A DNA stretch of 64,000 bases. Origin: Deltaproteobacteria bacterium (GTDB lineage Bacteria > Myxococcota_A > Polyangia > Polyangiales > Ga0077539). Positions 17,082 to 26,946 of the stretch are shown piece by piece (the stretch's first letter is position 1; every line of letters begins with the position of its first letter). A program made the translations under genes and the position numbers. The DNA is taken from positions 62,001 through 126,000 of the forward strand of contig JADJAE010000020.1 in the NCBI GenBank assembly GCA_016704445.1, in the 5' to 3' direction. The notes below the pieces were generated by a model, which did not search any database, was not told where the DNA came from, and worked only from the letters and a program-made list of their open reading frames with translations.

Positions 17082-18410
17082 ATGACTGAGAGCGCGATCG
17101 TGGATGGGCCTGTCCCGGGCCTTCGGGTGCTGCAGCGCGAGGTGACCCACTGGGCCTGGAGCCCCGACGGCCGCTGGCTCGCCACCTCCGATCCGACCGA
17201 CCTCGACGGGCAGAGCGTGGTGCGCGTCTACGACTTCGAGGACGGCCGCGAGGCGCTCGCCATCCGGGGCCGCGAGGCGCTCTCCCTCAGCTGGCCTTCG
17301 AGCGAGCTCTTGATGGTGCTGCGCGCGGCCGACCTCGGCTCTCGCGCCGTGCTCCACTCCGTTCCCGACGGCGGCGTGCTGGGCACCGTCGCGCTGCCGG
17401 GGCTCACCCGCACCCATGCCCGCATCTCGCTCAGCGCCACGCGCCACCCCGACGAGTGCGCCTCGCGCGCCCTGATCACCCCTGGCCGCTGGCCCGGGGG
17501 ATTGCGGGAGAACGTCCGGCAGCGCTCGGGCTACGTGCTCTCGCTCCCCGACCTCTCGGTGGCCGCCGCGCTGGAGCCCGACACCTGGACGGCGCTCCCC
17601 CGGCTGCCCCACGTGCGCCCCGCCGTGGCGACGCTCTCCCCCGACGGAGAGCTCGTCGCCGTGTGGCTGGGCGGTCCCTTCTCGGCGGACATGCCGCGCA
17701 AGGGCACCGGATCGCTCTGGATGGTCCCGTGGTCGGGAGGCGCTCCGAGGAGGGTCTGCGCGGTGGGGCTCGGGGTGGAGTCCGTGGTGTTCACCGACCC
17801 GTCGAGGCTGCTGTTGCAGTCGGCCTTCGAGCTCGGGGCGGTGCGCGACCGGGGCGACCTCGCCCTCGTCGACGTCTCTCGGGGGATGGTGCTCTTCGAC
17901 AGCAGCGCCGACGAGCCCGACGACCCCGCCGGGTGGCTGGGCGCCGAGGCCACGGTGGATGTCCACCCCGACCGCGAGCGCGCGATCCTCGCCGGGAGGC
18001 AGCTCGTCGGGGCGAAGTCCATCGGCTCGCTGCAGGAGCTCGACCTGGGCTCCGGGCTCACGGCCTCCGCCGCGCCCCGCGCGCTGCAGGGCAAGGCGGC
18101 GCTGGGCATGGGCGCCGCGTATACGGGCGACGGCGATGGTCTCGCGGTGCTTGCGGGCAGGGCTCCTCGCACGGCGCTGGTGACGCTGTGGCCGGGCTTC
18201 CAGGAGGGGGCGCTCCAGGGTCACCCGGGCTGGTCGGTGCTGCTCGAAGGCAAGAGGCCCCGCGCGGCGAGGCTCACCCGCTCACCCGGCGAGGTGGGGG
18301 TCACGGTGTCGTGGCAGGTCGACGGCAAGGCGCTGCGCCGCGGCTCGCTCACCCCCGTCGCCGAGAGGCTCTGCTGGATCACCCGCGACGCCCTGCGCGA
18401 GCTCACGTGA
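17082..18410 (+). CDS. WD40-like beta-propeller protein
   Basis: 442 residues without signal peptide. Repeated blade-like units can be followed: VTHWAWSPDGRWLATSDP, LSLSWPSSELLMVLRAA, PAVATLSPDGELVAVWLG, VDVHPDRERAILAGRQLV, then LVTLWPGFQEGALQGHPGW. Each has the strand pattern and SPDG turn of a WD40/TolB-like propeller. Such proteins are binding platforms with no activity of their own. It is divergent from priA, and the 83-base gap with an ATG at 17082 must hold its promoter. The universal-stress gene follows within 35 bases, so they may be co-transcribed. No specific role can be given. Confidence 0.7.
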   Translation: MTESAIVDGPVPGLRVLQREVTHWAWSPDGRWLATSDPTDLDGQSVVRVYDFEDGREALAIRGREALSLSWPSSELLMVLRAADLGSRAVLHSVPDGGVLGTVALPGLTRTHARISLSATRHPDECASRALITPGRWPGGLRENVRQRSGYVLSLPDLSVAAALEPDTWTALPRLPHVRPAVATLSPDGELVAVWLGGPFSADMPRKGTGSLWMVPWSGGAPRRVCAVGLGVESVVFTDPSRLLLQSAFELGAVRDRGDLALVDVSRGMVLFDSSADEPDDPAGWLGAEATVDVHPDRERAILAGRQLVGAKSIGSLQELDLGSGLTASAAPRALQGKAALGMGAAYTGDGDGLAVLAGRAPRTALVTLWPGFQEGALQGHPGWSVLLEGKRPRAARLTRSPGEVGVTVSWQVDGKALRRGSLTPVAERLCWITRDALRELT

Positions 18411-18444
18411 ACCCCGTGGGATGATCCGTGATACGCCACGGCGT

Positions 18445-18747
18445 ATGAGAACCCTGATCATCGCCACGGACCTCGGGCAGGCCTCTCGGAACGCGGTCAC
18501 GCAAGGCGTCGCCCTGGCCCGCGACCTCAACGCCGAGGCGCTGCTGGTGCATGCCTGGCAGCCCACGCAGATCACCGTGATGGACGCGACCATCATGCTC
18601 TCTGCCGAGCGGGTGGCCGAGCACGCCAACGACCTGCGGCGCCAGCTCGACTCGATCGCCGATCAGCAGCGCGCGCGCTGGCCCAAGGTGTCCGCTCGGC
18701 TGCTCGACGGGGACCCTCCTCCGACCCAGCCTTCCCGCGCGCTCTGA
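18445..18747 (+). CDS. Truncated universal stress protein (UspA family)
   Basis: From ATG 18445 the protein reads MRTLIIATDLGQASRNAVTQ, the first strand and helix of UspA, followed by ALLVHAWQPTQI. It stops after 100 residues, just past LLDGDPP, where the family normally continues for about 40 more residues including the GxxG ATP-binding loop and the final strand. Only 13 bases separate its stop from the next gene, so the missing part is not downstream in another frame. It is either a genuine ATP-loop-less variant or a deletion remnant; the upstream frame back to 18421 is less likely because residue 9 opens the fold. Confidence 0.65.
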   Translation: MRTLIIATDLGQASRNAVTQGVALARDLNAEALLVHAWQPTQITVMDATIMLSAERVAEHANDLRRQLDSIADQQRARWPKVSARLLDGDPPPTQPSRAL

Positions 18748-18760
18748 TACCTTCGCGGTC

Positions 18761-21607
18761 ATGCGCGTCCCGAATCAGCTCCTGGTCGTCGCTCTCCTCG
18801 CCACGGTCGCCGCCGGATGCTCCACCGGGGCCTCGGTCGTCGGCGGTCCTGCCGACGCGGGCACCGCGGTGGACACCTCGATCGACGTCACCGACCTCGG
18901 CACACCCGACGTCCCCGGCATGGACACCCCCGATGTCCCCGTCGACGTCCCCGTCGATGTCCCGGTCGATGTCCCGGTCGACACGCCCGTGATGGACGCC
19001 GACGTCCCGACCCGCTGCGCCGCCAACGCCGACTGCGCCAGCGACCCCGGCGGACCGGTCTGCGACACCGCCTCCGGCCGCTGCGTGGCCTGCTCCGCCG
19101 CCAGCGACGTGTGCCCCTCGGGGCGCTACTGCGACGACGCCAGCCACACCTGCGTCGCCGGCTGCCGCGACGACGGCGCCTGCACCGGCGCCACCCCCTC
19201 CGACGGCGGAACCTCCGCCGACGGCTCCGTGGGCCCGGGCCGCCGCTGCGACCGGGTCTCCCGCACCTGCGTCGAGTGCCTCGCCAACCCCGACTGCCCC
19301 GCCGGAACCCTCTGCGTCGGCAACCTCTGCGTCACCGGCTGCACCCTCGACAGCCCCTGCCCCACCGGCCAGACCTGCTGCACCGGGGCCTGCGTCGACC
19401 CGCTCGCCAACATCGCCCACTGCGGCGCGTGCGACCGCCGTTGCGCGGTCCCCAACGGCACCGCGGTGTGCCTCAACGGCAACTGCACCGTCGGGACCTG
19501 CGCCGCCCCCTTCGGCAACTGCGACGGCGACAACGCCAACGGCTGCGAGACCAACACCCTCACCGCCGTCGCCCACTGCGGCGGCTGCGGAACCGCCTGC
19601 CCCGTCCCCGCCAACGCCACCGCCGCGTGCACCGCCGGAGCCTGCGGCTTCACCTGCAACACCGGCTTCGCCGACTGCGACGGCAACGCCGCCAACGGCT
19701 GCGAGGTCGACCTCCGCACCGACCTCACCCACTGCGGAACCTGCTCCACCCTCTGCAACCCTCCCAACGGAACCCCCTCCTGCGTGGCCGGAGCGTGCGC
19801 CATCGCGGCGTGCTCCACGGGCTTCGGGGACTGCGACGCCAACGCCACCAACGGCTGCGAGACCGACGTGCGACGCAGCGCCGCCAACTGCGGCTCCTGC
19901 GGCAGGGCCTGTGAGGAGCGTGCCAACGCCTTCCCGGGCTGCCTCGCCGGGTCGTGCGTGACCTCCTGCGTGATGGGCTTCCAGGACTGCAACGGCGTCG
20001 AGACCGACGGCTGCGAGGTCGACCTCCGGGTGAGCGCCACCCACTGCGGAGCCTGCGGCCGCGCGTGCAACCCCTCCAACGCCACCGGATCGTGCGCGAG
20101 CGGCGTGTGCTCCATCTCCCGCTGCGACGACGGCTTCGCCGACTGCGACGCCAACCCCGCCAACGGCTGCGAGGTGAACCTCCGGAGCGATCCGACGCAC
20201 TGCGGGAGCTGCTCCACGGCGTGCTCCGTCGCGGGTGGAACGCCCGCCTGCGTGGCCGGCGTCTGCGGCCTCGCGACGTGCAGCGCGGGCCGCGGCGACT
20301 GCGACCGCAACGCCACCAACGGCTGCGAGGTCGACCTCACCGGCGACCCCCGCAACTGCGGCGGCTGCGGCACCGCCTGCGACGTCCCCAACGCGACGGC
20401 CGGGTGCGCGGGCGGGCGCTGCACCGTGGCGACCTGCGCCGCGGGCTTCGGCGACTGCAACGCCAGCGCGGCGGACGGCTGCGAGACCAGCCTCACCACC
20501 AGCGAGACCTCCTGCGGAGCCTGCGGTCGCGCCTGCTCGCTGCCCAACGCGACGCCCGCGTGCCGCGGCGGCGCCTGCGCCATCGGCCGCTGCAACGACG
20601 GCTTCGCGGACTGCGACGGCAACGCCGCCAACGGCTGCGAGACCAACACCCAGACCAGCGTGTCGAACTGCGGCGCCTGCGGCAACGCGTGCTCTCTGGC
20701 CAACGCGACCCCCGCCTGCTCGGGAGGGCGCTGCGCCATCGCGAGCTGCAACGGGTCCTTCGCGGACTGCAACGGCGCGGCGAGCGACGGCTGCGAGGTC
20801 AACGTGAGCACCGACTCTCGCAACTGCGGCGGATGCTCCAGGGCGTGCTCGCTCCCCAACACCGCCTCCGCGGGCTGCGGGGCGGGGGCGTGCACGGTGC
20901 TCGCGTGCGCCGCGGGCTTCGCCAACTGCGACGGCAGCGCCGCCAACGGGTGCGAGGTGAACACCACCAACGACGCCAACAACTGCGGCGGGTGCGGCAC
21001 GCGCTGCCCCTCGGGGGTGTGCCGCGAGGGCGCCTGCCGCAGCTTCGGCGGGGGCTTCGAGACCAGCGACGCGCCCTGCTCGGGCTGCTTCAACGCCAAC
21101 GCCTTCACCGGCACCTGCGGCTGCCCTGGAGGCTTCGCGACCACCTTCACCTGGCGGGTGATCAACGACTGCGCCGGCCGAGGGACCCAGATCGCCGCCA
21201 GCGCGACCTTCTGCGGGGCCTCGGCGACGGGCGAGTTCGGCGGAGGCTTCCAGCAGGACGACCCGGTGGGCGGGGGCGCGGGGTGCCGCGCGGCCAACCC
21301 GTACACGGGCGGGTGCTCGTGCCCGGGCGGGTACACCCGCATCGGGTTCCGCACGCTGGTGAGAACCAGCAGCGGGATCATCGGGTCGAACCCCTCGCTC
21401 TGCGTCGCCAGCGGCGGAGCGAGGCCGAGCTTCGGCGGGGCCTACCAGGTGGACGACGCCGTGCCGGGCGGGGTCGGATGCCGGGCGGGCAACCCCGTCA
21501 CGGGAGGGTGCTCCTGCCCGGCGGGCTACAGCGGGTCACCGCTGCGGGTGGAGGTCGACTCCAGCGCCGGGTTCATCGCGTCGGCGGTGGTGCTCTGCGT
21601 GCGGTGA
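18761..21607 (+). CDS. Large Cys-rich repeat lipoprotein
   Basis: 948 residues. Signal peptide and lipobox LLATVAAGC, then a Thr/Asp/Val/Pro linker (PVDVPVDVPVDV) and Cys-rich Dickkopf-like spacing (CAANADCASD, CVACSAASDVC). From about 19500 to 21000 come ten units of about 48 residues built on D-C-(D/N)-x4-(N/D)-G-C-E, then (H/N)CG.C...C, then PN.T..C..G.C. The last 190 residues hold three units with FGG...DD or ETSD followed by NP.TG.C.CP.GY. High Cys content implies extensive disulfides outside the cytoplasm. Such lipoproteins are typical of Polyangiales surfaces; the function is unknown. Repeat copy number probably varies by recombination. Confidence 0.85.
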   Translation: MRVPNQLLVVALLATVAAGCSTGASVVGGPADAGTAVDTSIDVTDLGTPDVPGMDTPDVPVDVPVDVPVDVPVDTPVMDADVPTRCAANADCASDPGGPVCDTASGRCVACSAASDVCPSGRYCDDASHTCVAGCRDDGACTGATPSDGGTSADGSVGPGRRCDRVSRTCVECLANPDCPAGTLCVGNLCVTGCTLDSPCPTGQTCCTGACVDPLANIAHCGACDRRCAVPNGTAVCLNGNCTVGTCAAPFGNCDGDNANGCETNTLTAVAHCGGCGTACPVPANATAACTAGACGFTCNTGFADCDGNAANGCEVDLRTDLTHCGTCSTLCNPPNGTPSCVAGACAIAACSTGFGDCDANATNGCETDVRRSAANCGSCGRACEERANAFPGCLAGSCVTSCVMGFQDCNGVETDGCEVDLRVSATHCGACGRACNPSNATGSCASGVCSISRCDDGFADCDANPANGCEVNLRSDPTHCGSCSTACSVAGGTPACVAGVCGLATCSAGRGDCDRNATNGCEVDLTGDPRNCGGCGTACDVPNATAGCAGGRCTVATCAAGFGDCNASAADGCETSLTTSETSCGACGRACSLPNATPACRGGACAIGRCNDGFADCDGNAANGCETNTQTSVSNCGACGNACSLANATPACSGGRCAIASCNGSFADCNGAASDGCEVNVSTDSRNCGGCSRACSLPNTASAGCGAGACTVLACAAGFANCDGSAANGCEVNTTNDANNCGGCGTRCPSGVCREGACRSFGGGFETSDAPCSGCFNANAFTGTCGCPGGFATTFTWRVINDCAGRGTQIAASATFCGASATGEFGGGFQQDDPVGGGAGCRAANPYTGGCSCPGGYTRIGFRTLVRTSSGIIGSNPSLCVASGGARPSFGGAYQVDDAVPGGVGCRAGNPVTGGCSCPAGYSGSPLRVEVDSSAGFIASAVVLCVR
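18932..18979. repeat. 12-bp tandem repeat, four copies
   Basis: Four units of the form gaYgtcccSgtc encode PVDV repeats just after the lipidation Cys of the Cys-rich lipoprotein. They form an extended linker that could lengthen or shorten by slippage. Confidence 0.8.
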
Positions 21608-21640
21608 GCGGGAAGTGAGGGCGGCGGTGGCGTCGGGGGG

Positions 21641-22905
21641 TCAGATCCGCCCGACGTTCATCGCCACCCAGCCGTCGCGGATGGGCTCTCCGTCCGGGTC
21701 CATCTGCTCGTCGCCAGCGCTCACCACCACCAGCACCAGCTTCGCCACGCCCTCCAGCGCGTCCACCTGCGCCGACCACTCCCCGTTCGAGATCAGCTCC
21801 GAGTCCACGCTCCCCAGCACGCGGCCGTCGCGGTCGAGGCGCACGAGCGAGGCCATCCAGCGGTGGTAGGGCGACGCGTGCACCCACACCCCCACGGCGG
21901 CCCGCAGCGGGGCGTCGCCGAGGTCGAGCACCATCGAGGCCTGACCCGTCGGCGCCACGCCCGTCACCAGCGTCCACGAGGGGAGCGCCGACCACTGCAC
22001 CGTGCGCGCAGGAGGAGCTGGGTCGAGCACCGCGCGGGCGCTCGCCGCGGTGAGAAGCGCGCCCCAGAAGCCCCGGGGCTCGTCGCGCGTCACCCGTCGC
22101 AGCACCTCCATCACGTCGGGCTCGTTCCAGAACCGGGGCCAGCCTGGCGGGGTGCGCTGCACCGGGGCTTCGAGCAGGCCGCGGAGGAAGGTCCCCCGGT
22201 CGTCGTCCCAGCGGGAGGACATCGCGTCGAGCACCACCGCCGCCCCTCGCTGCGCCGCCGGGGAGCGCGCGTCGTCCGACCACCACGCCCGCGCGGGCTC
22301 GGACTGAAACTCGAGCACGTCGTCGGGGTCGAGCTCCCCTCCGGTCGCACGCCGCGCGAGGCTCGCCCCCATCGCCCTCACGAAGCCGATGGGGTGGTCG
22401 GCCTTCGCTCCGTACACGCAGCCCTCGGCGATGGACTGCGCCACCGCGCGACGCCTCGCCGCCGGGTCGAGGCCCGCCTCGACGATGGCGAAGGCGGTCG
22501 CGCGGTCCCACGGGCCCGCGTAGGAGAGGGCGTCGGGGAGCGCCCGGCCCGATGGGGAGCGGCGGGCGTAGAGGTAGAGGTCGAAGGAGGGGGTTCCCCC
22601 GCGGTCGCCGTCGGGGAGCGGGAGCGCGATGCCGGTGCGCTGCTCCAGGGAGTCCATCACGGCCTCGGCCTCGGAGAGCGTTGCGTAGCGGTCGCGGCGT
22701 CCACGCCGGGCATCACATGGACGTCGACCGGAGCGCGCCAGGAGCGCAGCACGCCCACCTCCCCGGTGGGGCGCACGCCGTCCAGCGGAATCGCCTGCCC
22801 CCACGCCCGCTCGGGCCAGGTGGGGATCGCCCTCGGCGACTGCGCCGCCGCCGCGCTGGGACAGAGGGCGAGCGAGAGCGACAGCACGTATCGGGAGAGG
22901 GGCAT
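21641..22905 (-). CDS. Secreted hypothetical protein, one frame break
   Basis: The first 70 residues (MPLSRYVLSLSLALCPSAAA, a signal peptide, then VRPTGEVGVLRSWRAPVDVH) are read from 22905 and end near 22700; the rest (RYATLSEAEAVMDSLEQRTG and onward for about 355 residues) continues in another frame. The junction, in PGVDAA followed by DRYATLSEAE, needs one extra base, so this is either a recent frameshift or a sequence error. The body has EAGLDPAARRRAVAQSIAEG, WNEPDVMEVLRRVTRDEPRG and a C-terminal beta-rich half (VLDLGDAPLRAAVGVWVHAS). It could be an exported hydrolase-like or carbohydrate-binding protein, but I recognise no family. Confidence 0.65.
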
Positions 22906-22986
22906 CGCCGGGTGAGTGTGCCAGCGGGGGTGGAGGTTCCAAGGTATTTGCGGGCGCGGAGCGCGGTGTGCGATCGTCCCGGCCCG

Positions 22987-23550
22987 ATGGCAACCCGACT
23001 GCACCCCCTCGCGAGCGCCGTGACGGTGGACCTGTCCCATGGTCGCATCGAGCTGAAGACCCCCTCCGTCGACCGCGCCGTCGCGGTGCCCACGGTGTGG
23101 CTGGCGCGCGCGATCGCGGCCCTGGGGGATGAGCTCGTGCCGCTCGCGAAGTCGCTGGCGGACAGCGTCGCCAACGACGCGGCGATCATCCTCGACGGCA
23201 CCGCCGACCCGACCCCCGAGGAGGTCGCCTACGCCATCGCCCTCGCCCTCGGCCAGCGGGGCCTCGGCACCTGCGCCTTCGAGCGCTACGGCGACGCCCT
23301 CACCCTCCTCTGGAACTCCCCCCCCTCCACCCACGCCGACTTCCATCGCTTCGCCGCGACGCTCGTCGCCCAGGTCGTGAGCGAGGTCACCCGGGTGCAG
23401 ACCCAGGCCGCGGTGCTCTCCACCCACGCCGACGGGATCACCCTCTTCCTCGGCTCCGAGGCGGCGTGCGACCTCGTCCGAGAGCGCGCAGGCCGCGGCG
23501 AGTCCGGCCCACAGATCCTCGCCACCCTCCTGGGAGGTGCCTCCGCATGA
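22987..23550 (+). CDS. Hypothetical protein of the kinase operon
   Basis: 187 residues beginning MATRLHPLASAVTVDLSHGR. The protein is alpha/beta with a helical middle (WLARAIAALGDELVPLAKSL) and a C-terminal pair of strands. No signal peptide and no recognised motif; the FHRFAATLVAQVVSEVTRVQ stretch recalls hydrocarbon-binding V4R-like domains only weakly. Its stop overlaps the start of the next gene (ATGA at 23547), and the double kinase follows, so it is probably part of one signalling operon. It could be a regulator or substrate of that kinase. Confidence 0.75.
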   Translation: MATRLHPLASAVTVDLSHGRIELKTPSVDRAVAVPTVWLARAIAALGDELVPLAKSLADSVANDAAIILDGTADPTPEEVAYAIALALGQRGLGTCAFERYGDALTLLWNSPPSTHADFHRFAATLVAQVVSEVTRVQTQAAVLSTHADGITLFLGSEAACDLVRERAGRGESGPQILATLLGGASA

Positions 23551-24340
23551 GCTCCGACGTCATCGCCCGCCTCGAGACCCTCCTCAACCGCGTCGTCGCT
23601 CGCCGCGCCCTCCCCCGCACCGCCGCCCCGGTCGAGGTGCCCGTCCTCGCCACCTCCCCCGCCCCGAAGGCCATCGCCCCGGAGCCCCTCAAGCCCGAGG
23701 CCCCGCGCCTCGAAGCGCTGCGCCCCGAGGCACCGAAGCCCGCGGTCGTCGAAGCCCCGAAGCCCCCGGTCGCCGAAGCCCCAAGCCTGCGGTGGTCGAA
23801 GCCGCGAAGCCCGCGGTGGTCGAAGCCGCGACGCCCGTCGCCGAGGCCCCGAAGCCCGCCGTCGCCGAGGCCACCAAGTCCACGCTGCTCGAGGTGCTGC
23901 CCTCCGTCGCAGCCTCCATGGACTCCACGCAGGTCTCTCGCCGCGTGCCCGAGGCGCCGACCGCGGCCCCGAAGACCTCGCTGCCCGCCGCGTCCCCTTC
24001 GCAGCAGGCCGACGACCGGATCGCGGCCTCCTTCGCCGCTGGATCCGTCGTCTCCCCGGGCTTCGGCGACGACGAGGCCGACCACGTCGAGACCGTCGCC
24101 TTCCGCGTGGGACGAGCGCTCCCCAAGGTGAACCAGGTCCCGGCGCCGCCGCTGCCCATCACCACCGCGACCCCCAGCGTCGCCCGCGAGGAGTCCACCG
24201 AGCGACGCTCCGAGCGCTTCGCCCCCTCGATGCCCGTCGCCCACATCGCCGCGCACTTCACCGACGCCGCCCCGAAGCCCGCGTCGACCTCCTTCCGCTC
24301 GCTCCTCCAACGCTCCGTCGCGCTCCGCCCTCGGGGGTGA
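23547..24340 (+). CDS. Lys/Pro/Ala-repeat protein, one frame break
   Basis: Starts MSSDVIARLETLLNRVVARR, overlapping the previous stop by four bases. A low-complexity region of APKP(A/P)V repeats follows. At about 23783 one base appears missing (gccccaag where neighbouring repeats read gccccgaag), after which the protein-like frame is the one ending at 24340: PAVVEAAKPAVVEAATPVAE, then FGDDEADHVETVAFRVGRAL and a basic C-terminus SFRSLLQRSVALRPRG. The reconstructed protein is about 264 residues. Repeats of this kind are prone to slippage, in the cell and in sequencing. It lies 24 bases upstream of the double kinase. Function unknown; the disordered linker suggests a scaffold. Confidence 0.65.
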
Positions 24341-24364
24341 CGCTCGCTCTCACCCTCCCACCCG

Positions 24365-26946
24365 ATGCCCGACCCCGCTGACACCGACCCGGCCGCTCCC
24401 CGGTTCTCCGGTTCGGGGTCCAGCCGCTCCTTCGGCCGCTACCTCCTCCTCGGAACCATCGCCCGCGGCGGCATGGGAGAGATCCACCTGGCGCTCGCGG
24501 GCTCCATCGCCCACGCCCAGAAGCTCTGCGTGGTGAAGACCATCCGCGCGGAGTTCACCGGGGAGGACAACCTGGTCGCGCGCTTCCTCGACGAGGGCCG
24601 GGTGCTCTGCGCGCTCCAGCACCCCAACATCGGCCAGGTGATGGAGGTCGCCATCGAGCAGGGCGTCCCCTTCCTCGCGATGGAGTACGTCGGCGGAACC
24701 GACCTCGCCGAGCTCATCGACGCGGGCCGTGGGTCACGGCGGTATCCCCCCCTCGACGTGGTGCTCTCCTGCCTCGCGGCGGTGCTCGACGGCATGGCCT
24801 ACGCGCACCGGGCGCAGGGCCTCGACGGGACGCCCTTCCACCTCGTGCACCGCGACCTCTCCCCCGAGAACATGCGCGCCTCCTGGGACGGCGACGTGAA
24901 GGTGCTCGACTTCGGCACCGCCCTCGCCGTCGGCCGCAGCGCGCAGACCGTCCACGGCGGCATCTTCGGCAAGCCCGGGTACATGTCCCCCGAGCAGGCG
25001 CGTCGCGAGCCCCTCGACCCGCGCACCGACCTCTACGCCATCGGCGTCGTGGCCTGGGAGCTCCTCACCCTGCGCGACTGGATGACCCTCGACATCGTCG
25101 ACCACCTGCGCGCCCTGGCCGACGGATCCCACCGCCCCGCCGCGCCCTCGACCATGCGCCCGGACGTCCCCGCCTCGCTCGATCGCTGGGTCGCCTGCAT
25201 GACGGCCTTCGATCCGGCGCAGCGCTTCGCCGACGCGACCACCGCCCGCCGGGCGCTGCTCGACCTCGCCCAGGCCGAGGGCCTCCGCATCGACCGCGAG
25301 GTGATCTCCGAGGGGCTGAGGGCGATGCTCCCCGGCGCCCAGGAGGCCGAGTCCGAGCGCAACCGGCGCTGGATCGCCGAGGCCCGGTCGCAGCGCGGAA
25401 CCACCGCCGACCCGCCGAGGCTGAGGCAGCAGGTGAACACCGAGCCGCTCGCCCCGCGCGACCCGCGGGTGCTTCCAGGGACGCCGTACCGCCTCGGGGC
25501 GCAGATCGGCGCCGGGGGCATGGGGGAGGTCTACGCCGCCGAGCACATGGACCTCGGGCGCCCGGTGGCCCTGAAGGTGCTGTCCCCCGCGCTCTCGTCG
25601 GACCCCTCGCTGGTGCAGCGCTTCCGCCTGGAGGCCAGGGCCATCGCGGCGCTGTCGCACCCCAACCTGGTGCACGTCTACGACCTCGGGACCACCGACG
25701 ACGGGCGGCTCTTCTTCGCCATGGAGCGGCTGCGAGGCGAGTCGCTGAGGGCGCGGCTGGAGCGGGCGAAGACCTCGGAGCAGGGTCGGCTGCCGAGCGC
25801 GGAGTGCGTGCGCATCGGGACCGCGGTGGCGAGGGCGCTGGCCGCCGCGCACGCCGTCGGGGTGGTGCACCGGGACATCAAGCCGGAGAACATCTTCCTC
25901 ACCGAGGACGGCGCCGTGAAGGTGCTCGACTTCGGGGTGGCCAAGACCTCCAACGCGGCGATCCTCGGGGGCACGGACGCCAACGTCACCCGCGCTGGCG
26001 AGCTCTTCGGGTCGCCCGCGTACATGGCCCCGGAGCAGGCCCGCGGCCGGGAGGTCGACGCCCGCACCGACCTCTACTCCCTCGGCGCCGTGCTCTTCGA
26101 GTGCGCCACCGGGAGCCAGCTCTTCCAGGACGCCTCGATGGTCGAGCTGCTCGCCCGCCACATGGCCCAGGAGCCCGACTCCCCCGCCGCCGCGCTCCCT
26201 CCGCGAACATCCCCCCGGGCCTGGAGGCCATCATCCTCCGCTGCCTCTCCAAGGACCCGTCCGACCGCTTCGACTCCGCCGCCCTGCTGGCCGACGCGCT
26301 CGGCCGCCCCCTCGACGCCGCGCCTCCGCTGGCCGATGGGGTCCCCGACACGGTCACCATGTCCGCCACCGCGCTGCTGCGACCGCCTTCCCCTCCGGCG
26401 CGCTCCCGCAGCCGGTGGCCCCTCGTCGCCGTCGTCTCCCTCGCCTCTGTCGTCACCCTCGCCGCCGCGGTCGGCCTTACCCGACGGGGTAATCCCAACC
26501 CCGCTCCTCTCCCGCCGGTCGCCGCGACCGCCCCCGTCGCCGCGCCGCCTGCGCCCGCTCCTGTCGTCGCTCCACCCCCTCCTGCGCCCGCTCCCATCGC
26601 CGCTCCGCCCGCGCCTGCGCCCGCGGTGGTCGCGGCTCCTGCTCCCGCGGTGGTCGTCGATGCGGGCGCTCCTCCGGCGCGGCGCAGCGCTCACAGCGCG
26701 CTCTCCCTCGCGCAGCAGTCCTTCGCCGCCGGGCGCTACCAGGAGACCATCGCCCACGCCAACGACGCCGTGGCCCAGGGCGGCCGAGGCGCCCTCGACG
26801 CCCGCGTCCTCATCGGCAAGGCCCGCAACGCCATGGGCCAGCGCGCCGAGGCCGTCCGCGCGCTGCGCATGGTGCTCGAGCGAGACCCGGGCCACCGCGG
26901 CGCCCGTCAGGCGCTCTCGGCGATGGGGGAGAGCGTCGCCCCGTGA
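24365..26946 (+). CDS. Tandem double Ser/Thr protein kinase with TM and C-terminal repeats
   Basis: About 860 residues across one frame break. Kinase 1 (residues about 24-300): loop IARGGMGEIHLA, Lys in CVVKTI, catalytic VHRDLSPEN, DFGTA. Kinase 2 (about 375-650): loop IGAGGMGEVYAA, VALKVL, VHRDIKPEN, DFGVAK and GSPAYMAPEQARG. Both keep the HRD Asp, DFG Asp and Lys, so both look active, though kinase 1 has HRDLSPEN rather than HRDLKPEN. At about 26203 a base seems missing (CTCCCTCCGCG), after which the frame ending at 26946 continues NIPPGLEAIILRCLSKDP. Then come a membrane segment (WPLVAVVSLASVVTLAAAVG), a long Pro/Ala linker and a TPR-like tail. Two complete Hanks-type kinases in one chain is unusual. 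The downstream gene overlaps its stop. Confidence 0.85.

Noticed and set aside
18721..18760. Missing C-terminus of the UspA protein in another frame
   Set aside because: The gap is only 13 bases and no frame continues the fold.
19500..21000. Regular repeats resembling a CRISPR array
   Set aside because: Period is about 145 bases, repeats are coding and degenerate, and encode Cys modules.
18593..21381. Minus-strand ORFs of 535 and 751 residues, Ala/Gly- or Pro/Gln-rich
   Set aside because: Reverse-strand readings of the Cys-repeat lipoprotein; regular repeats come from that gene.
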